The notes under the pieces: generated by a model
Database searches by the model: none
What the model was told of the DNA's origin: nothing
The model's input: only the letters and a program-made list of their open reading frames with translations
Source: Bog-756 sp963837805
Lineage (GTDB): Bacteria > Actinomycetota > Acidimicrobiia > Acidimicrobiales > RAAP-2
Direction of reading: 5' to 3'
Assembly: GCA_963837805.1 (NCBI GenBank)
Contig: CAWIOU010000033.1
Coordinates: 62,001-126,000 of the forward strand
DNA: 64,000 bases
Shown: positions 49,490 through 58,261 of the stretch, one piece after another
Position numbering within the stretch: position 1 is the stretch's first letter
Layout of the letters: the number at the start of each line of letters is the position of its first letter
Made by a program: the position numbers and the translations under genes

Positions 49490-50533
49490 GTGCGTCCGCC
49501 ATCCTGGTTCCCACCCCGCTCCGGCGCGGCGTTGGCGGTGGTGGTCGTGGTGGCGGTGCTGGGCGGATGCGGGTCGGCCTCCACCCCCGCCCCGGCCGAC
49601 CGGCCGCCACGACCGGCCACCTCGGTGCCGCCGTCCTCGACGACAACCTCGGCCTCCGGCGGTCCGGCCCCACTCCACTTCGGCCACCCGCTGCCGGTGG
49701 CCGGAGCCGGACTGAACTCGGTGTCCTGCGGCAGCCCCACCTTCTGCATCGCCCTCGACGCCACCGGCCGCGCCTACCGGTTCGACGGCCCCGACTGGAC
49801 GGGGCCCGTCCCCACCACCGGGCAGCCGATCGGGCCGGGCTCCCTATCGGTCTCGTGCTCCAACCCGACCTTCTGCATGGCGGTCGCCACCGCCGGTAGC
49901 GAGGTGACCAGTTGGAATGGAAGCGGATGGTCCGGTCCGGTGGCTCTCGACGGAGCCAACGGTCTCGAAGCCGTCGGGTGTGCGCCCTCGGGCTATTGCG
50001 CGGCAGTGGACGCGGAGGGGAACGCCTTCGCCTTCAGCGGGAAGGCCTGGACGGGGACCAGCGGGGATTGGGGATCGGTGTCGGCCATCTCGTGTGTCAC
50101 CCCTTCGTTCTGCATGTCGACGTCGGGGGGGATCTCCGAGTGGAACGGCGAGCAATGGACCATGCCCAACTCGTTCGGGGACTCGTCCTCGTTCGCGGAC
50201 GTCTCCTGCCCGACGACGACGTTCTGCACGGCGGTGGACGACTCGGGCGGGTCGCTCCGGTGGAACGGTCTCACCTGGTCGGGACCATCACGCATCGAAC
50301 CCGGACAGGCGTCGGCGACCACGATCGGACCCACACCGACGGGCGTCTCCTGCCCCTCGACCACCTTCTGCGCGGCGACCGACAGTTCGGGGGGCATCCT
50401 CCAATGGGCCGGCCGGACATGGACCCGTGTCGACGTGGACGGAAACCGCCACCTGACCTCGATCTCCTGTCCCTCGGCCACCTTCTGCGCCGCCGTCGAC
50501 CAGTCGGGACGGGCCATTGTGGGCAAGCCCTGA
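49490..50533 (+). CDS. Secreted lipoprotein with cysteine-paired SC-PTFC-AVD repeats
   Basis: 347 residues. A signal peptide ends in the lipobox VLGGC (Cys27). A Ser/Thr/Pro linker follows, then six or seven repeats of about 40-45 residues with the core SVSC-SPTFC-A-D--G-A, ending in W-GP. Examples are SVSCGSPTFCIALDATGRAY and SISCPSATFCAAVDQSGRAI. Each repeat has two cysteines six residues apart, probably a disulfide, in a beta-propeller-like array. GTG 49490 follows GAGG at about 8 bases. No enzyme motif is present. A surface-binding role is likely but unproven. Confidence 0.8.
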   Translation: MRPPSWFPPRSGAALAVVVVVAVLGGCGSASTPAPADRPPRPATSVPPSSTTTSASGGPAPLHFGHPLPVAGAGLNSVSCGSPTFCIALDATGRAYRFDGPDWTGPVPTTGQPIGPGSLSVSCSNPTFCMAVATAGSEVTSWNGSGWSGPVALDGANGLEAVGCAPSGYCAAVDAEGNAFAFSGKAWTGTSGDWGSVSAISCVTPSFCMSTSGGISEWNGEQWTMPNSFGDSSSFADVSCPTTTFCTAVDDSGGSLRWNGLTWSGPSRIEPGQASATTIGPTPTGVSCPSTTFCAATDSSGGILQWAGRTWTRVDVDGNRHLTSISCPSATFCAAVDQSGRAIVGKP

Positions 50534-50562
50534 TCCCGCGCCGGGGGCCCGGGTGGGACCGG

Positions 50563-51924
50563 TCAGAACGGCAGCGAATCGGCCTGGGCCACCATCAGCT
50601 CATCGAACATCTTGCGGCACGACGCTTCATCCGCCGGCGAGAGGGGATCACGGCACAACGCTTCGTAGGCGAGAGCCGGATCTCCCTTGATGGCGGCCTG
50701 GACCACCAGGTCCTGCAGGTCGATCTGGGTCCTCATGAACTCGGCCAACGGGTCAATGATGGCGGGCACGTCGGACGGCGCCACCCCACTGCCACTGGCC
50801 ACGGCCGGGACCTCGACGATGGCTCCATCGGGCAGATTGGGCACGTACCCCCGATTGGGGACATTGACGGCGTTGAGGGAGCGCTCGTTGCCCGACCACA
50901 TGGCCCCGATGACGGGAAACACCTCTTCGGCCGAGCGACCGGCCTTGTGCATGGGGAGATGCGATTCCCCATTGCCGTAGCGGGTCACCATCTTCTCCAC
51001 CCGGGCCATGACCCCCTGATGGAAGTAGACGGGCACCGGGTGCCACCCGGCGACCGCCTGGGCGAAGGGAACGTACTCACCGATATGGCTGTCGACCGAA
51101 CACGGCAACAGGCCGTAGTCACGGAACATGTGGGTGACGAGCGGTGAGTACATCTGCTCGACCGCGATCTGCACCCACGGCACCTTCACCAGCTGCTTCG
51201 CCGTCGCCGTGACCGGTGGGGGGTAGTCGAAGAACCGCTTCTGCCACAGACGGCGGAGTCGCGGGTAGAGGTCCTCCCCGGTGTCGGACCGGCTGATCTC
51301 GGTGAAGAAGGTGAAGTGGTTGATTCCCGCCGCCTTGGCCACGATCTTCGATTTCGGGACGCGTAGGAGCTTGGCGATCCGGCTCACCCCGCCGGCGAAC
51401 TCGTGGCACAGGCTGATGTTGGCGATGGCGGTGCTGGTGTTGATGGCCAGCGCCACCCGGCTCAACGGATTGGTCAGATTGATGAGAAAAGCGTCCGGAC
51501 AGTACCTCTCGATGTCGGCACAGATATCCAGCATTGTCCTGATCGACCGCAGGGAGTGGAAGACGGCACCCGGGCCCCCGTTCTCACCGGTGATCTGGGT
51601 GGCGCCGTGTCGAACAGGAATCTCGTAGTCCTCGATCCAGTGCTGCCAGCGCCCGACCTCGGCGCTGGTCAGGCAGAAATCGGCCCCGGCGAGCGCCTCG
51701 GCCGGGTCGAGCGACGCCTTGATGGTGATCGGGGACCCGTTTCGCTCGTTGACCCGCTCGGCGAACCGGCGGGCCACCTCCAGCCGCTCCGGACTGACGT
51801 CGTGCAGCATCATGGTCGCCCCGCGGATCCGACGGCTGTTGACGGCGTCGAGGACCATCACCGGGCCGAAGGACATCCCGCCGGCGCCGATCAGACAGAT
51901 GTTCGGTCCTGCTCGCTCGGCCAT
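50563..51924 (-). CDS. Glycoside hydrolase family 4 (alpha-galactosidase/alpha-glucosidase type)
   Basis: 453 residues. The NAD-binding start is ICLIGAGGMSFGPVMVLDAV. ADFCLTSAEVG, ITGENGGPGAVFHSLRSI, FLINLTNPLSRVALAI, ISLCHEF and GINHFTFFTEI are GH4 motifs, with the Cys and His that bind Mn2+. GH4 enzymes cleave glycosides by an oxidation-elimination mechanism needing NAD+ and a metal. The substrate class (galactoside, glucoside or glucuronide) cannot be fixed. It stands alone with no sugar transporter nearby. Confidence 0.88.
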   Translation of the reverse strand: MAERAGPNICLIGAGGMSFGPVMVLDAVNSRRIRGATMMLHDVSPERLEVARRFAERVNERNGSPITIKASLDPAEALAGADFCLTSAEVGRWQHWIEDYEIPVRHGATQITGENGGPGAVFHSLRSIRTMLDICADIERYCPDAFLINLTNPLSRVALAINTSTAIANISLCHEFAGGVSRIAKLLRVPKSKIVAKAAGINHFTFFTEISRSDTGEDLYPRLRRLWQKRFFDYPPPVTATAKQLVKVPWVQIAVEQMYSPLVTHMFRDYGLLPCSVDSHIGEYVPFAQAVAGWHPVPVYFHQGVMARVEKMVTRYGNGESHLPMHKAGRSAEEVFPVIGAMWSGNERSLNAVNVPNRGYVPNLPDGAIVEVPAVASGSGVAPSDVPAIIDPLAEFMRTQIDLQDLVVQAAIKGDPALAYEALCRDPLSPADEASCRKMFDELMVAQADSLPF

Positions 51925-52014
51925 GTACTCCCCCGATCGTCGGCCCCCCTGATGGTACCGCTCGCGGACGCCGGCCCGCCGTCCGCGGTCGACAGGTCAG
52001 GGCCGGGTGGGTGA

Positions 52015-52368
52015 TCAGTTGGCCGAGCGAGGGCCCGGATCCGGAGGCGGCGGATCCGTCCCGGGTGCTCCGTCGTCGGTGACGTGCTCGGTCCATTCGC
52101 TCCCCGACCAGTACCGCTGGTCGTGCTTGAAGAAGGGGTCGGCGAACCACCCTGGAGCCGTCCCGGTGGTCGACGGGGCCGTGGCCACCGGCGACCCGGC
52201 CGGCGGACCCCCGGGGGCGCCACCGCGGTTGCCGGCGGTGAACGAACTGCGAGGGCCGGGGGAGCCCGGACGACGTCCGCGTCGACGCTGGGTGGACAGG
52301 ATCCGGAGGGCGAAGAGACCGGCGAACACCACCACCGCGATCCATGACCCGTGGCCGTAGTACATCAT
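52015..52368 (-). CDS. Small membrane protein with DUF2510 domain
   Basis: 117 residues. One membrane helix at about 9-24 (WIAVVVFAGLFALRILS) is followed by a basic Gly/Pro linker. A C-terminal DUF2510 element (APGWFADPFFKHDQRYWSG, then SEWTEHVTDDG) ends in a proline-rich tail. DUF2510 is a short Trp-rich domain of unknown function typical of actinobacteria. ATG 52368 overlaps the UDG stop by four bases (ATGA), so it is coupled to cutA-UDG. Confidence 0.82.
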   Translation of the reverse strand: MMYYGHGSWIAVVVFAGLFALRILSTQRRRGRRPGSPGPRSSFTAGNRGGAPGGPPAGSPVATAPSTTGTAPGWFADPFFKHDQRYWSGSEWTEHVTDDGAPGTDPPPPDPGPRSAN

Positions 52369-53006
52369 GGGTCCAGTGTACGGTCGGCGGCCGTGGCCCA
52401 GTCGTCGGCCCGAAGGGCGACACGCAGGCCGTCGGCGAAGCGGGCGGCACCTCCGTGGGACGGATGGCGGATGTAGGGCGCGCCCGTGGCTGCCTGCGCG
52501 AATCGGCCGACGGCAACGACCGTCCTCCCCCGGCAGATCAGATCGAGCACCGGGCCACAGGCCTCGACCTCGGCCCGCCGGGGGTCACGATTTCCGGGGG
52601 CGAAGAGCATCGAGGCGTTCCACAGCAGGACCTCGTCCTCCTTCCTGAGCTCCGCCAGGACGCGATGGACAACGGTCGCCGTCGCCTCCGTCGGCCCCGA
52701 ACCGAACAGCTGGCGACACGAGGTGAACGGCACCCCGGTCCACCGGGCGCCGTCCTGGCCCGGGGCCTCGCCGACCAGAACCGTGGGCGCGGCCCAGTGG
52801 GCGACGAGATAGCCGCGTAGGGCGAGTGTCCGCTCGGATGCCCGGCCGGGCTCGTCACCCCAGGCGACACTGTCGGCCTCGTCGTAGAGGTTGAGGACGC
52901 CGGGGACCCGGATCCTCCGGACCAGGTCGACGACACGGTCGACGGCCGCGGCCGTTTGCGGATCGGGCTCCGGCGCGGGTGGATCGGGCCGGTGCCCCGG
53001 GATCAC
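52365..53006 (-). CDS. Uracil-DNA glycosylase superfamily protein
   Basis: 213 residues from GTG 53006, overlapping the cutA stop by four bases. VLVGEAPGQDGARWTGVPFT is the first UDG-fold motif, with the water-activating region. LLWNASMLFAPGNRDPRRAE gives the middle strand, VVAVGRFAQAA the third, and RHPSHGGAARFADGL is a HPS-GG motif in place of the usual HPS leucine loop. No cysteine set for an iron-sulfur cluster is present, unlike family 4. Role: removal of uracil or related bases from DNA; specificity unknown. Confidence 0.82.
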   Translation of the reverse strand: MIPGHRPDPPAPEPDPQTAAAVDRVVDLVRRIRVPGVLNLYDEADSVAWGDEPGRASERTLALRGYLVAHWAAPTVLVGEAPGQDGARWTGVPFTSCRQLFGSGPTEATATVVHRVLAELRKEDEVLLWNASMLFAPGNRDPRRAEVEACGPVLDLICRGRTVVAVGRFAQAATGAPYIRHPSHGGAARFADGLRVALRADDWATAADRTLDP

Positions 53007-53326
53007 CCGGGGTGTGCCGTGGTGGCGTCGATCCACTCGAGGTACCCGGGAGCACCCTCGATGACCGGGAGTGCGATCACCTCGGGTGTGTCGTAGGGAT
53101 GATCGGCGATCACGGCGTCGATCACCGACGAGGTCAGTTGGCGACGGGTCTTGAGCAGGACCAGCCATTCCTCTCCCTGCTCGAGCGAGCCGCGCCACCA
53201 GTACCGGCTGGTCACCGGTCCGGTCCGCTGGCCGCAGGCCACCAGATGACGGGCCAGGAGCGACCCGACGATGGCATCGGCCGTCTCCGGGTCGTCGATG
53301 GCAAATTGGATCTGCACGTATCCCAC
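53003..53326 (-). CDS. cutA: CutA1-like divalent ion tolerance protein
   Basis: 107 residues: YVQIQFAIDDPETADAIVGS, LLARHLVACGQR, VTSRYWWRGSLEQGEEWLVL, LKTRRQLTSSVIDAVIADHP, YDTPEVIALPV. This is the trimeric CutA1 fold. Its link to copper tolerance is historical; the molecular role is unclear. GTG 53326 follows GGGAGGG. First gene of a coupled cutA-UDG-DUF2510 trio and divergent from a solute-binding protein. Confidence 0.93.
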   Translation of the reverse strand: MGYVQIQFAIDDPETADAIVGSLLARHLVACGQRTGPVTSRYWWRGSLEQGEEWLVLLKTRRQLTSSVIDAVIADHPYDTPEVIALPVIEGAPGYLEWIDATTAHPG

Positions 53327-53343
53327 TGCGCCCTCCCACCGGC

Positions 53344-53414
53344 CCGGACCCGGGTCCAGACCACGTGGAGCAGGTCCGGACCCGGTTCTGTACCCTAGGC
53401 CGGTCCGAACCCGG
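53344..53414. repeat. Three direct repeats CCGGACCCGG about 30 bases apart
   Basis: CCGGACCCGG at 53344-53353 and 53376-53385, and CCGAACCCGG at 53405-53414. Spacings are 32 and 29 bases, about three helical turns. They lie between divergent cutA and the solute-binding protein, around a TACCCT box at 53391-53396. Confidence 0.5.
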
Positions 53415-53527
53415 CCGACCGGGGCGTACCCGGTTGTGGGTACCCCGACGGCTCAATAGGGTTGGGCCAGGCAAGACGGCCGGCGAGGTGCATGCCGACG
53501 GGATGGGGCCGACAAGGAGCGACGTAC

Positions 53528-55039
53528 ATGGGCGCGACGAAATGGTGGGACCGACGGGGCCGGCTGACTGGCTCGGTCGGCGGCTCGTCCCGTCGGTGGT
53601 CGGCGCGCGCACTGGCTGTCGTGGGAGCCGTACTGGTCGTGGCGGCCGCCTGCGGGTCGTCGTCGCCCTCGGGCTCCACCTCGACCACGGCATCGACCGG
53701 CGGGTCTTCCGCCTCGTCTCCCAGCCCGGTCAGCTCGGCCAGCACCTCGACCCGCGGGATCACCGGCAACACGATCAACGTCGTCTTCCCGGTGGTGGCC
53801 CTCAACTCGTTGGCCGGACAGGAGGGTTTCGCATCGGACGCCGAATACGGCGAACAGACCAAGGCCATCAACTTCTACGTCAAGCAGGTCAACGACAACG
53901 GCGGGATCAACGGTCGGAAGATCAACCCGATCATCGCCAGCTTCGATCCGACCAACGAGAGTCAGATGCGCGCCCTGTGCAAGACCTGGACCGAGGGCTC
54001 GCCGGCCGCTTTCGCCGTCCTGGACGGGATCGGGGACTGGACAGGCGATGACCAGCTCTGCATCACCCAGGAGGGGCATACCCCCTTCATCGGCGCGTGG
54101 ACCACGGTCACCAATTGGACCAACGAGGGATCGCCCTACCTGTGGTGGACCGGGCCGGACGACGCGGTGATCCTCCAGGCCGTCGTGAACTGGGGCCTCA
54201 GTGCCCATCTGCTCGGAGGAACCAACAAGGTCGGGATCATCGCCGGGAACCGGGCCTCGGACCAACTGGCCCTCAACGACTACCTGCTGCCCGACCTGCG
54301 CAACGCCGGTATCACCGCCACCGTCAAGACCATCGACTCGGACCCCAACGACACGGCCACCACCGACGCCCAGGCTCCGCTCGTGGTCCAACAGCTGCGG
54401 AGTGCCGGGGTCACCTCGGTCATTCCCCTGATCCCCTTCAACGTGTTCTATCCGGTGCTCCAGGCCGAGACCCAGCAGCAGTGGTATCCCCGCCTGCTCC
54501 TCAGCGACTACGAGAACAGCATCGATGCCGCCCTCGGCCTGATCCCGATCCCCTACGAGAAGGCACTCGACGGTCAGGAGGGACTGACCACCCTGACCCT
54601 CGGCGGCGGGACCAACAAGTCGAACTACACCGGCCCCCGCGGCTACGACGCCGGGGTGGAGGCGTGCTGGACGCCATGGCACAAGGCCTATCCGCAGATC
54701 CCGCCGACCGACACGACCGACTACCTCGAGCAGCAGGGACCCGTGGTCGGATGGTGCCAGGCCATCGCGCTCTTCGCCAAGGCGGCCCGGGCGGCCGGCT
54801 CCGACCTCAACCGGCGGACCTTCGTCACGGCCATGTCGAAGATCACCGACTTCCCCGGGACCTGGACCCCGGTCCTCAGTTTCGGCCCCGACAAGCGATA
54901 CGGCCCCACCGAGTACAAGATCGTGAGACTGAGGAACAACGTGCCGCCCTCCCCCCTGTGTCAGCTGACCTCCCAGAGCAAGGCCCAGGGGACCTGCTGG
55001 GTGACCCTCACCCCCTTCACCCCGCTCCCGACGGGCTGA
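53528..55039 (+). CDS. ABC transporter substrate-binding lipoprotein (branched-chain amino acid type)
   Basis: 503 residues from ATG 53528 behind AAGGAG. A long twin-basic start (WWDRRGRLTG) leads into a signal peptide ending in AAACGSSS, a likely lipobox Cys. A Ser/Thr linker follows, then a type I periplasmic-binding fold: VFPVVALNSLAGQEGFASDA, FYVKQVNDNGGINGRKINPI and VGIIAGNRASDQLALNDYLL. Such proteins bind amino acids, amides or aromatic acids. No permease or ATPase genes are adjacent, so it is an orphan component here. Confidence 0.88.
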   Translation: MGATKWWDRRGRLTGSVGGSSRRWSARALAVVGAVLVVAAACGSSSPSGSTSTTASTGGSSASSPSPVSSASTSTRGITGNTINVVFPVVALNSLAGQEGFASDAEYGEQTKAINFYVKQVNDNGGINGRKINPIIASFDPTNESQMRALCKTWTEGSPAAFAVLDGIGDWTGDDQLCITQEGHTPFIGAWTTVTNWTNEGSPYLWWTGPDDAVILQAVVNWGLSAHLLGGTNKVGIIAGNRASDQLALNDYLLPDLRNAGITATVKTIDSDPNDTATTDAQAPLVVQQLRSAGVTSVIPLIPFNVFYPVLQAETQQQWYPRLLLSDYENSIDAALGLIPIPYEKALDGQEGLTTLTLGGGTNKSNYTGPRGYDAGVEACWTPWHKAYPQIPPTDTTDYLEQQGPVVGWCQAIALFAKAARAAGSDLNRRTFVTAMSKITDFPGTWTPVLSFGPDKRYGPTEYKIVRLRNNVPPSPLCQLTSQSKAQGTCWVTLTPFTPLPTG

Positions 55040-55132
55040 TCGGGGGATGGATAGCCCGCCACGGAAAACCTCACCACAGCGTGCCTCGCCGACCGCGTCG
55101 GACCCGGGGCCGGAACAGGAGTGGAATCAGCC

Positions 55133-56599
55133 ATGAACGTCGGCCACGCCACCGATGCCGCCCTCGAGCGCGTCCCCGAGCGGGTCGCGCTGGTGGCGGA
55201 CGGCAGTGAGTACACCTACCGCCAGCTGGAGACCCGGATCAGGCAGACCAGCGCGGTCCTGGCCGAGGCGGGTGTGGGGCCCGGGGACCGGGTGGCGTTG
55301 GTGAACCTGGGAAGCGCACTGTCGGTGGCCGCCATCTACGCGGCGGCACGTCTGGGAGCGGCGACCGCCCAGATGAACGCCTACCTGACCCCGGGCGAGC
55401 TCGGGCAGCTGGCCGAGCTGGTCGGAGCACGAGTGGGTGTGGCCGGAACCCCCTACGCCGGCGGCCTCCGCTCGGTGTTGGACGGCCCCGTCCTGGTCGA
55501 AGCGGACGTCATCGGCGCCGACGCTGACGCCGAGGCCGGGTCTTCGAGCACAGGCGATGATGACGACACCGCCCTCGTGCTCTTCACCAGCGGCACCACC
55601 GGACTGCCCAAGCCCATCGCCATCAGCCACCGGGTGGTCACCGACCGGCTGGCCTTCTATTCGAGGCCCATCGACCCGGAATCCGATCAGGTGGTCGACA
55701 TGATGTCGGCCCCGATCTTCCACATCGGCGGCACGCTCGGGCTCTTGATCTCGCTGCACCAGGGCAAGCAGCTGGTCCTCATGCCCAAGTTCGACGCCGG
55801 AACCTGGCTGGCCCTGGTCGAGCGCTACCGGGTGGCCCAGACGTTCGTGGTGCCGACCATGCTGCGGCGCATCCTCGATCACCCGAAGTTCGCCACCACC
55901 GACCTCAGCTCGCTGCGGGCACTGAGCTACGGGGCGGCCGCCGCCCCGGTCGACCTCATCCGCCGCGCCGTGGCCGCCCTGCCCGACGTGGACTTCTCGA
56001 ACACCTTCGGACAGACCGAGACGCTCGGCGCCTATGCGGCCCTGACCCCAGAGGACCACCGTCGTGGCGACCGGCTCAACTCGGTCGGCCGGCCACTGGC
56101 CGGCGTCGATGTCAGGATCCTCGATCCGTCGTCCGGGGAGGCGGTGCCACCCGGTTCCGTCGGTGAGCTGGTCGTGCGGGCCCAGCAGAACACGACCGAG
56201 GAGTGGCTCCACACCGGCGACACCGGTTGGCAGGACGACGCCGGGTACCTGTACCCCACGGGCCGGCTGTCCGACACCATCAACCGAGGGGGCGAGAAAT
56301 TCGGCCCGGTCGAAGTAGAGGAGGTCCTGCGCACCCATCCCAGCGTCGCCGATGTCGGCGTGGTCGGTGTTCCCGACGACGAACTCGGTGAGCGGGTCGG
56401 CGCTGTGGTCGTGGTCTCCGAACCGGTCTCCCCCGAGGAGCTGACCGGGTACTGCGCGTCGCACCTGGCCACCTTCAAGGTCCCCGAATATCTGCAATTC
56501 GCCGACGAGCTGCCCATCAGCGTGCTCGGGAAGCTCAACCGGCCTGCGCTTCGGGAGCTCCTCCGCGACGCGCCGGTGGTCGCCCGCGCTCCGCACTGA
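55133..56599 (+). CDS. Class I adenylate-forming acyl-CoA synthetase / ligase
   Basis: 488 residues from ATG 55133 (AGGAG 11 bases upstream; GTG 55121 is less likely). The AMP-binding motif is LVLFTSGTTGLPKPIAISHR. FSNTFGQTETLGAYAAL is the A5 motif, WLHTGDTGWQDDAGYLYPTG the A7/A8 region, and LPISVLGKLNRPALR holds the C-terminal catalytic lysine. It activates a carboxylate to an acyl-AMP and then a CoA thioester. The substrate is unknown. It follows the solute-binding protein by 93 bases on the same strand. Confidence 0.9.
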   Translation: MNVGHATDAALERVPERVALVADGSEYTYRQLETRIRQTSAVLAEAGVGPGDRVALVNLGSALSVAAIYAAARLGAATAQMNAYLTPGELGQLAELVGARVGVAGTPYAGGLRSVLDGPVLVEADVIGADADAEAGSSSTGDDDDTALVLFTSGTTGLPKPIAISHRVVTDRLAFYSRPIDPESDQVVDMMSAPIFHIGGTLGLLISLHQGKQLVLMPKFDAGTWLALVERYRVAQTFVVPTMLRRILDHPKFATTDLSSLRALSYGAAAAPVDLIRRAVAALPDVDFSNTFGQTETLGAYAALTPEDHRRGDRLNSVGRPLAGVDVRILDPSSGEAVPPGSVGELVVRAQQNTTEEWLHTGDTGWQDDAGYLYPTGRLSDTINRGGEKFGPVEVEEVLRTHPSVADVGVVGVPDDELGERVGAVVVVSEPVSPEELTGYCASHLATFKVPEYLQFADELPISVLGKLNRPALRELLRDAPVVARAPH

Positions 56600-56606
56600 G
56601 CTCGGA

Positions 56607-57494
56607 CTACGCCGCTCCGGGGCCCGGGGCCCAGTCGGGGTCGGGCTCGAGGAACATCTCGACGAGCGCCTCCAACCCGATGGCGAAGAGGGTCCACTCC
56701 TGATCCGCACCTCCGGGTCCGGTGGGCCGGAGAATGCCGGCCATCGCCCCGTCGACCCGCTGCCGGAGCGAGCAGCCTTCGGCGAGGGCGCCGATGGCCA
56801 CGGAGAGTTGGCGGAAGGTCAGCGGCGCCCGCACCCGCATGCCGACGAGCGAGGCCAGGGCCCGATAGGCCTCTTCCCAGAGCCCGGTGAAGCTGTCGTA
56901 GCCGTCGAGCAGTGCGGCCTGGACCCGGTTCCGGTAGAGGTCCCTCTCCTTACCCCCGGGGCCGGCGTCGGCAGTGGCCAGTGACCACACGGCAACCCAC
57001 AACGACCAGTTCGCTGACTCCAGGAGCATGAGGATGTTGGCCTCGCCACCGATACGGCACACCTCGCGCAACGACCGGGCCCGGGCCTCCGGTGTCGACA
57101 GGTCGAGTCCTTCGATGACCGGTCCGAGTGCCTGGATCGTCTTGTCGAACTCCCCGAGTCCCTCCTGGGCGGCGATGGAGGCGAGGACGTCGGCCTGGTA
57201 GTCAGCCTGATTGGCCCACACCCGGCGGATGATGGAGGCGTTGGAGAGCCGGATGCCGGTGTCGGCCTCGACCCGCTCGAAGATGCGCTTGAAACTGAGG
57301 GTGTCGGCTCGGAGCCCGAGCCCCTCCTCGATGAGGACGGTGCGACCGGTGTGGAGCATCAGGTCGCGCAACGCCTCCCGGGTCTGCCGGGGTTGCCGCT
57401 TCTCGGCGGCCGTCCCATCGGCGGGCCCGTGGCTGTCAGCCTGTCGGGATGCTCCGTCCCCAGCCACCGATAACCCCCGCCCCTCGCTCGCCAT
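56607..57494 (-). CDS. Diverged TetR-like transcriptional regulator
   Basis: 295 residues. The N-terminal 35 residues are disordered. A helix-turn-helix of TetR shape follows at about 37-105: QTREALRDLMLHTGRTVLIE, LSFKRIFERVEADTGIRLS, NASIIRRVWANQADYQADV. It is atypical in the recognition helix. The all-helical C-terminus (SLWVAVWSLA, then RQLSVAIGALAEGCSL) fits a ligand domain. It converges on the acyl-CoA synthetase gene (7-base gap) and is divergent from the phosphoribosyltransferase. The regulator class is likely; the target is unknown. Confidence 0.7.
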   Translation of the reverse strand: MASEGRGLSVAGDGASRQADSHGPADGTAAEKRQPRQTREALRDLMLHTGRTVLIEEGLGLRADTLSFKRIFERVEADTGIRLSNASIIRRVWANQADYQADVLASIAAQEGLGEFDKTIQALGPVIEGLDLSTPEARARSLREVCRIGGEANILMLLESANWSLWVAVWSLATADAGPGGKERDLYRNRVQAALLDGYDSFTGLWEEAYRALASLVGMRVRAPLTFRQLSVAIGALAEGCSLRQRVDGAMAGILRPTGPGGADQEWTLFAIGLEALVEMFLEPDPDWAPGPGAA

Positions 57495-57609
57495 CGGGCC
57501 CGTCGCCCACGCCGGTAATCCGGTCGGAACCGGTCCCTCCCGGAGCCTACCCGGGGGACACCGCCCCCTTCACTTGCGAACGGGTGGGACCCCGACGAGA
57601 GTCTCGATC

Positions 57610-58215
57610 ATGAACCTCGACCGAACCTACCGGACGGCGGTCGGATCCCAGACCCTCGATCTCCCGCTGGTGCCGCTCTCGGACGACCTGACCATCGCTC
57701 TGCTCATCTGCGTCGACCACGGGGTGGGATTCGCCGACACCGCCGGGCGTGAGCTCGCCGCGCTCCTGGCCGAGTTCGAACCGGAGATCGTCGTGTCGGT
57801 GGCCACCATGGGTATTCCGTTGGCCATCGAGGTCACCCGGTCTCTCGGGCTCGACGACTACGTCATCCTCCACAAGACGCCGAAGACCCACCTCGGTGAC
57901 ACGTTCGCCGAACCCGTCCGCTCCATCACCACCGGGGCCCCGCAGAAGCTCCGGCTGGACCCGGCACGGGTCTCGGCCGTGCGTGGCCGCAGGGTGGCCG
58001 TGGTCGACGATGTCATCTCGACCGGAGCCTCGACCTTGGCCGCGCTCAACCTGGTGCGAAAGGTGGACGCCGACCCGGTGGTCATCGGCGCCCTGGTCAC
58101 CGAAGGATCCGGTTGGCGGACGGTGCTCGGACCGGATGCGGCGAAGGTGCGGGCCCTCGGGGCGATGCCGGTGTTCCGCCCTTCGGACCAGGGGCTGGTC
58201 GAGGATTGGGGGTGA
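57610..58215 (+). CDS. Type I phosphoribosyltransferase (adenine/xanthine type)
   Basis: 201 residues from ATG 57610. SQTLDLPLVPLSDDLTIALL is an N-terminal hood element. IVVSVATMGIPLAIEVTRSL is the PPi loop, and RVAVVDDVISTGASTLAALN is the PRPP-binding motif with two Asp and the STGAST loop. Apt and Xpt enzymes show this arrangement; the base preference is unclear. It would salvage a purine with PRPP. A 10-bp perfect hairpin follows its stop. Confidence 0.85.
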   Translation: MNLDRTYRTAVGSQTLDLPLVPLSDDLTIALLICVDHGVGFADTAGRELAALLAEFEPEIVVSVATMGIPLAIEVTRSLGLDDYVILHKTPKTHLGDTFAEPVRSITTGAPQKLRLDPARVSAVRGRRVAVVDDVISTGASTLAALNLVRKVDADPVVIGALVTEGSGWRTVLGPDAAKVRALGAMPVFRPSDQGLVEDWG

Positions 58216-58221
58216 CCGGAA

Positions 58222-58250
58222 GGCGGGCCCGTCCATGGGGCGGGCCCGCC
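58222..58250. terminator. Perfect GC hairpin between convergent phosphoribosyltransferase and htrA
   Basis: GGCGGGCCCG, 9-base loop, CGGGCCCGCC: ten perfect base pairs, starting 6 bases after the phosphoribosyltransferase stop and 12 from the htrA stop. It has no T-tract. It could end transcription in both directions. Confidence 0.75.
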
Positions 58251-58261
58251 CGGTCCAACAC

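Noticed and set aside
49394..49687. Longer N-terminus for the DUF1810 gene
   Set aside because: The extension is Gly/Arg low-complexity sequence antisense to the lipoprotein signal region; the DUF1810 domain begins right after GTG 49393.
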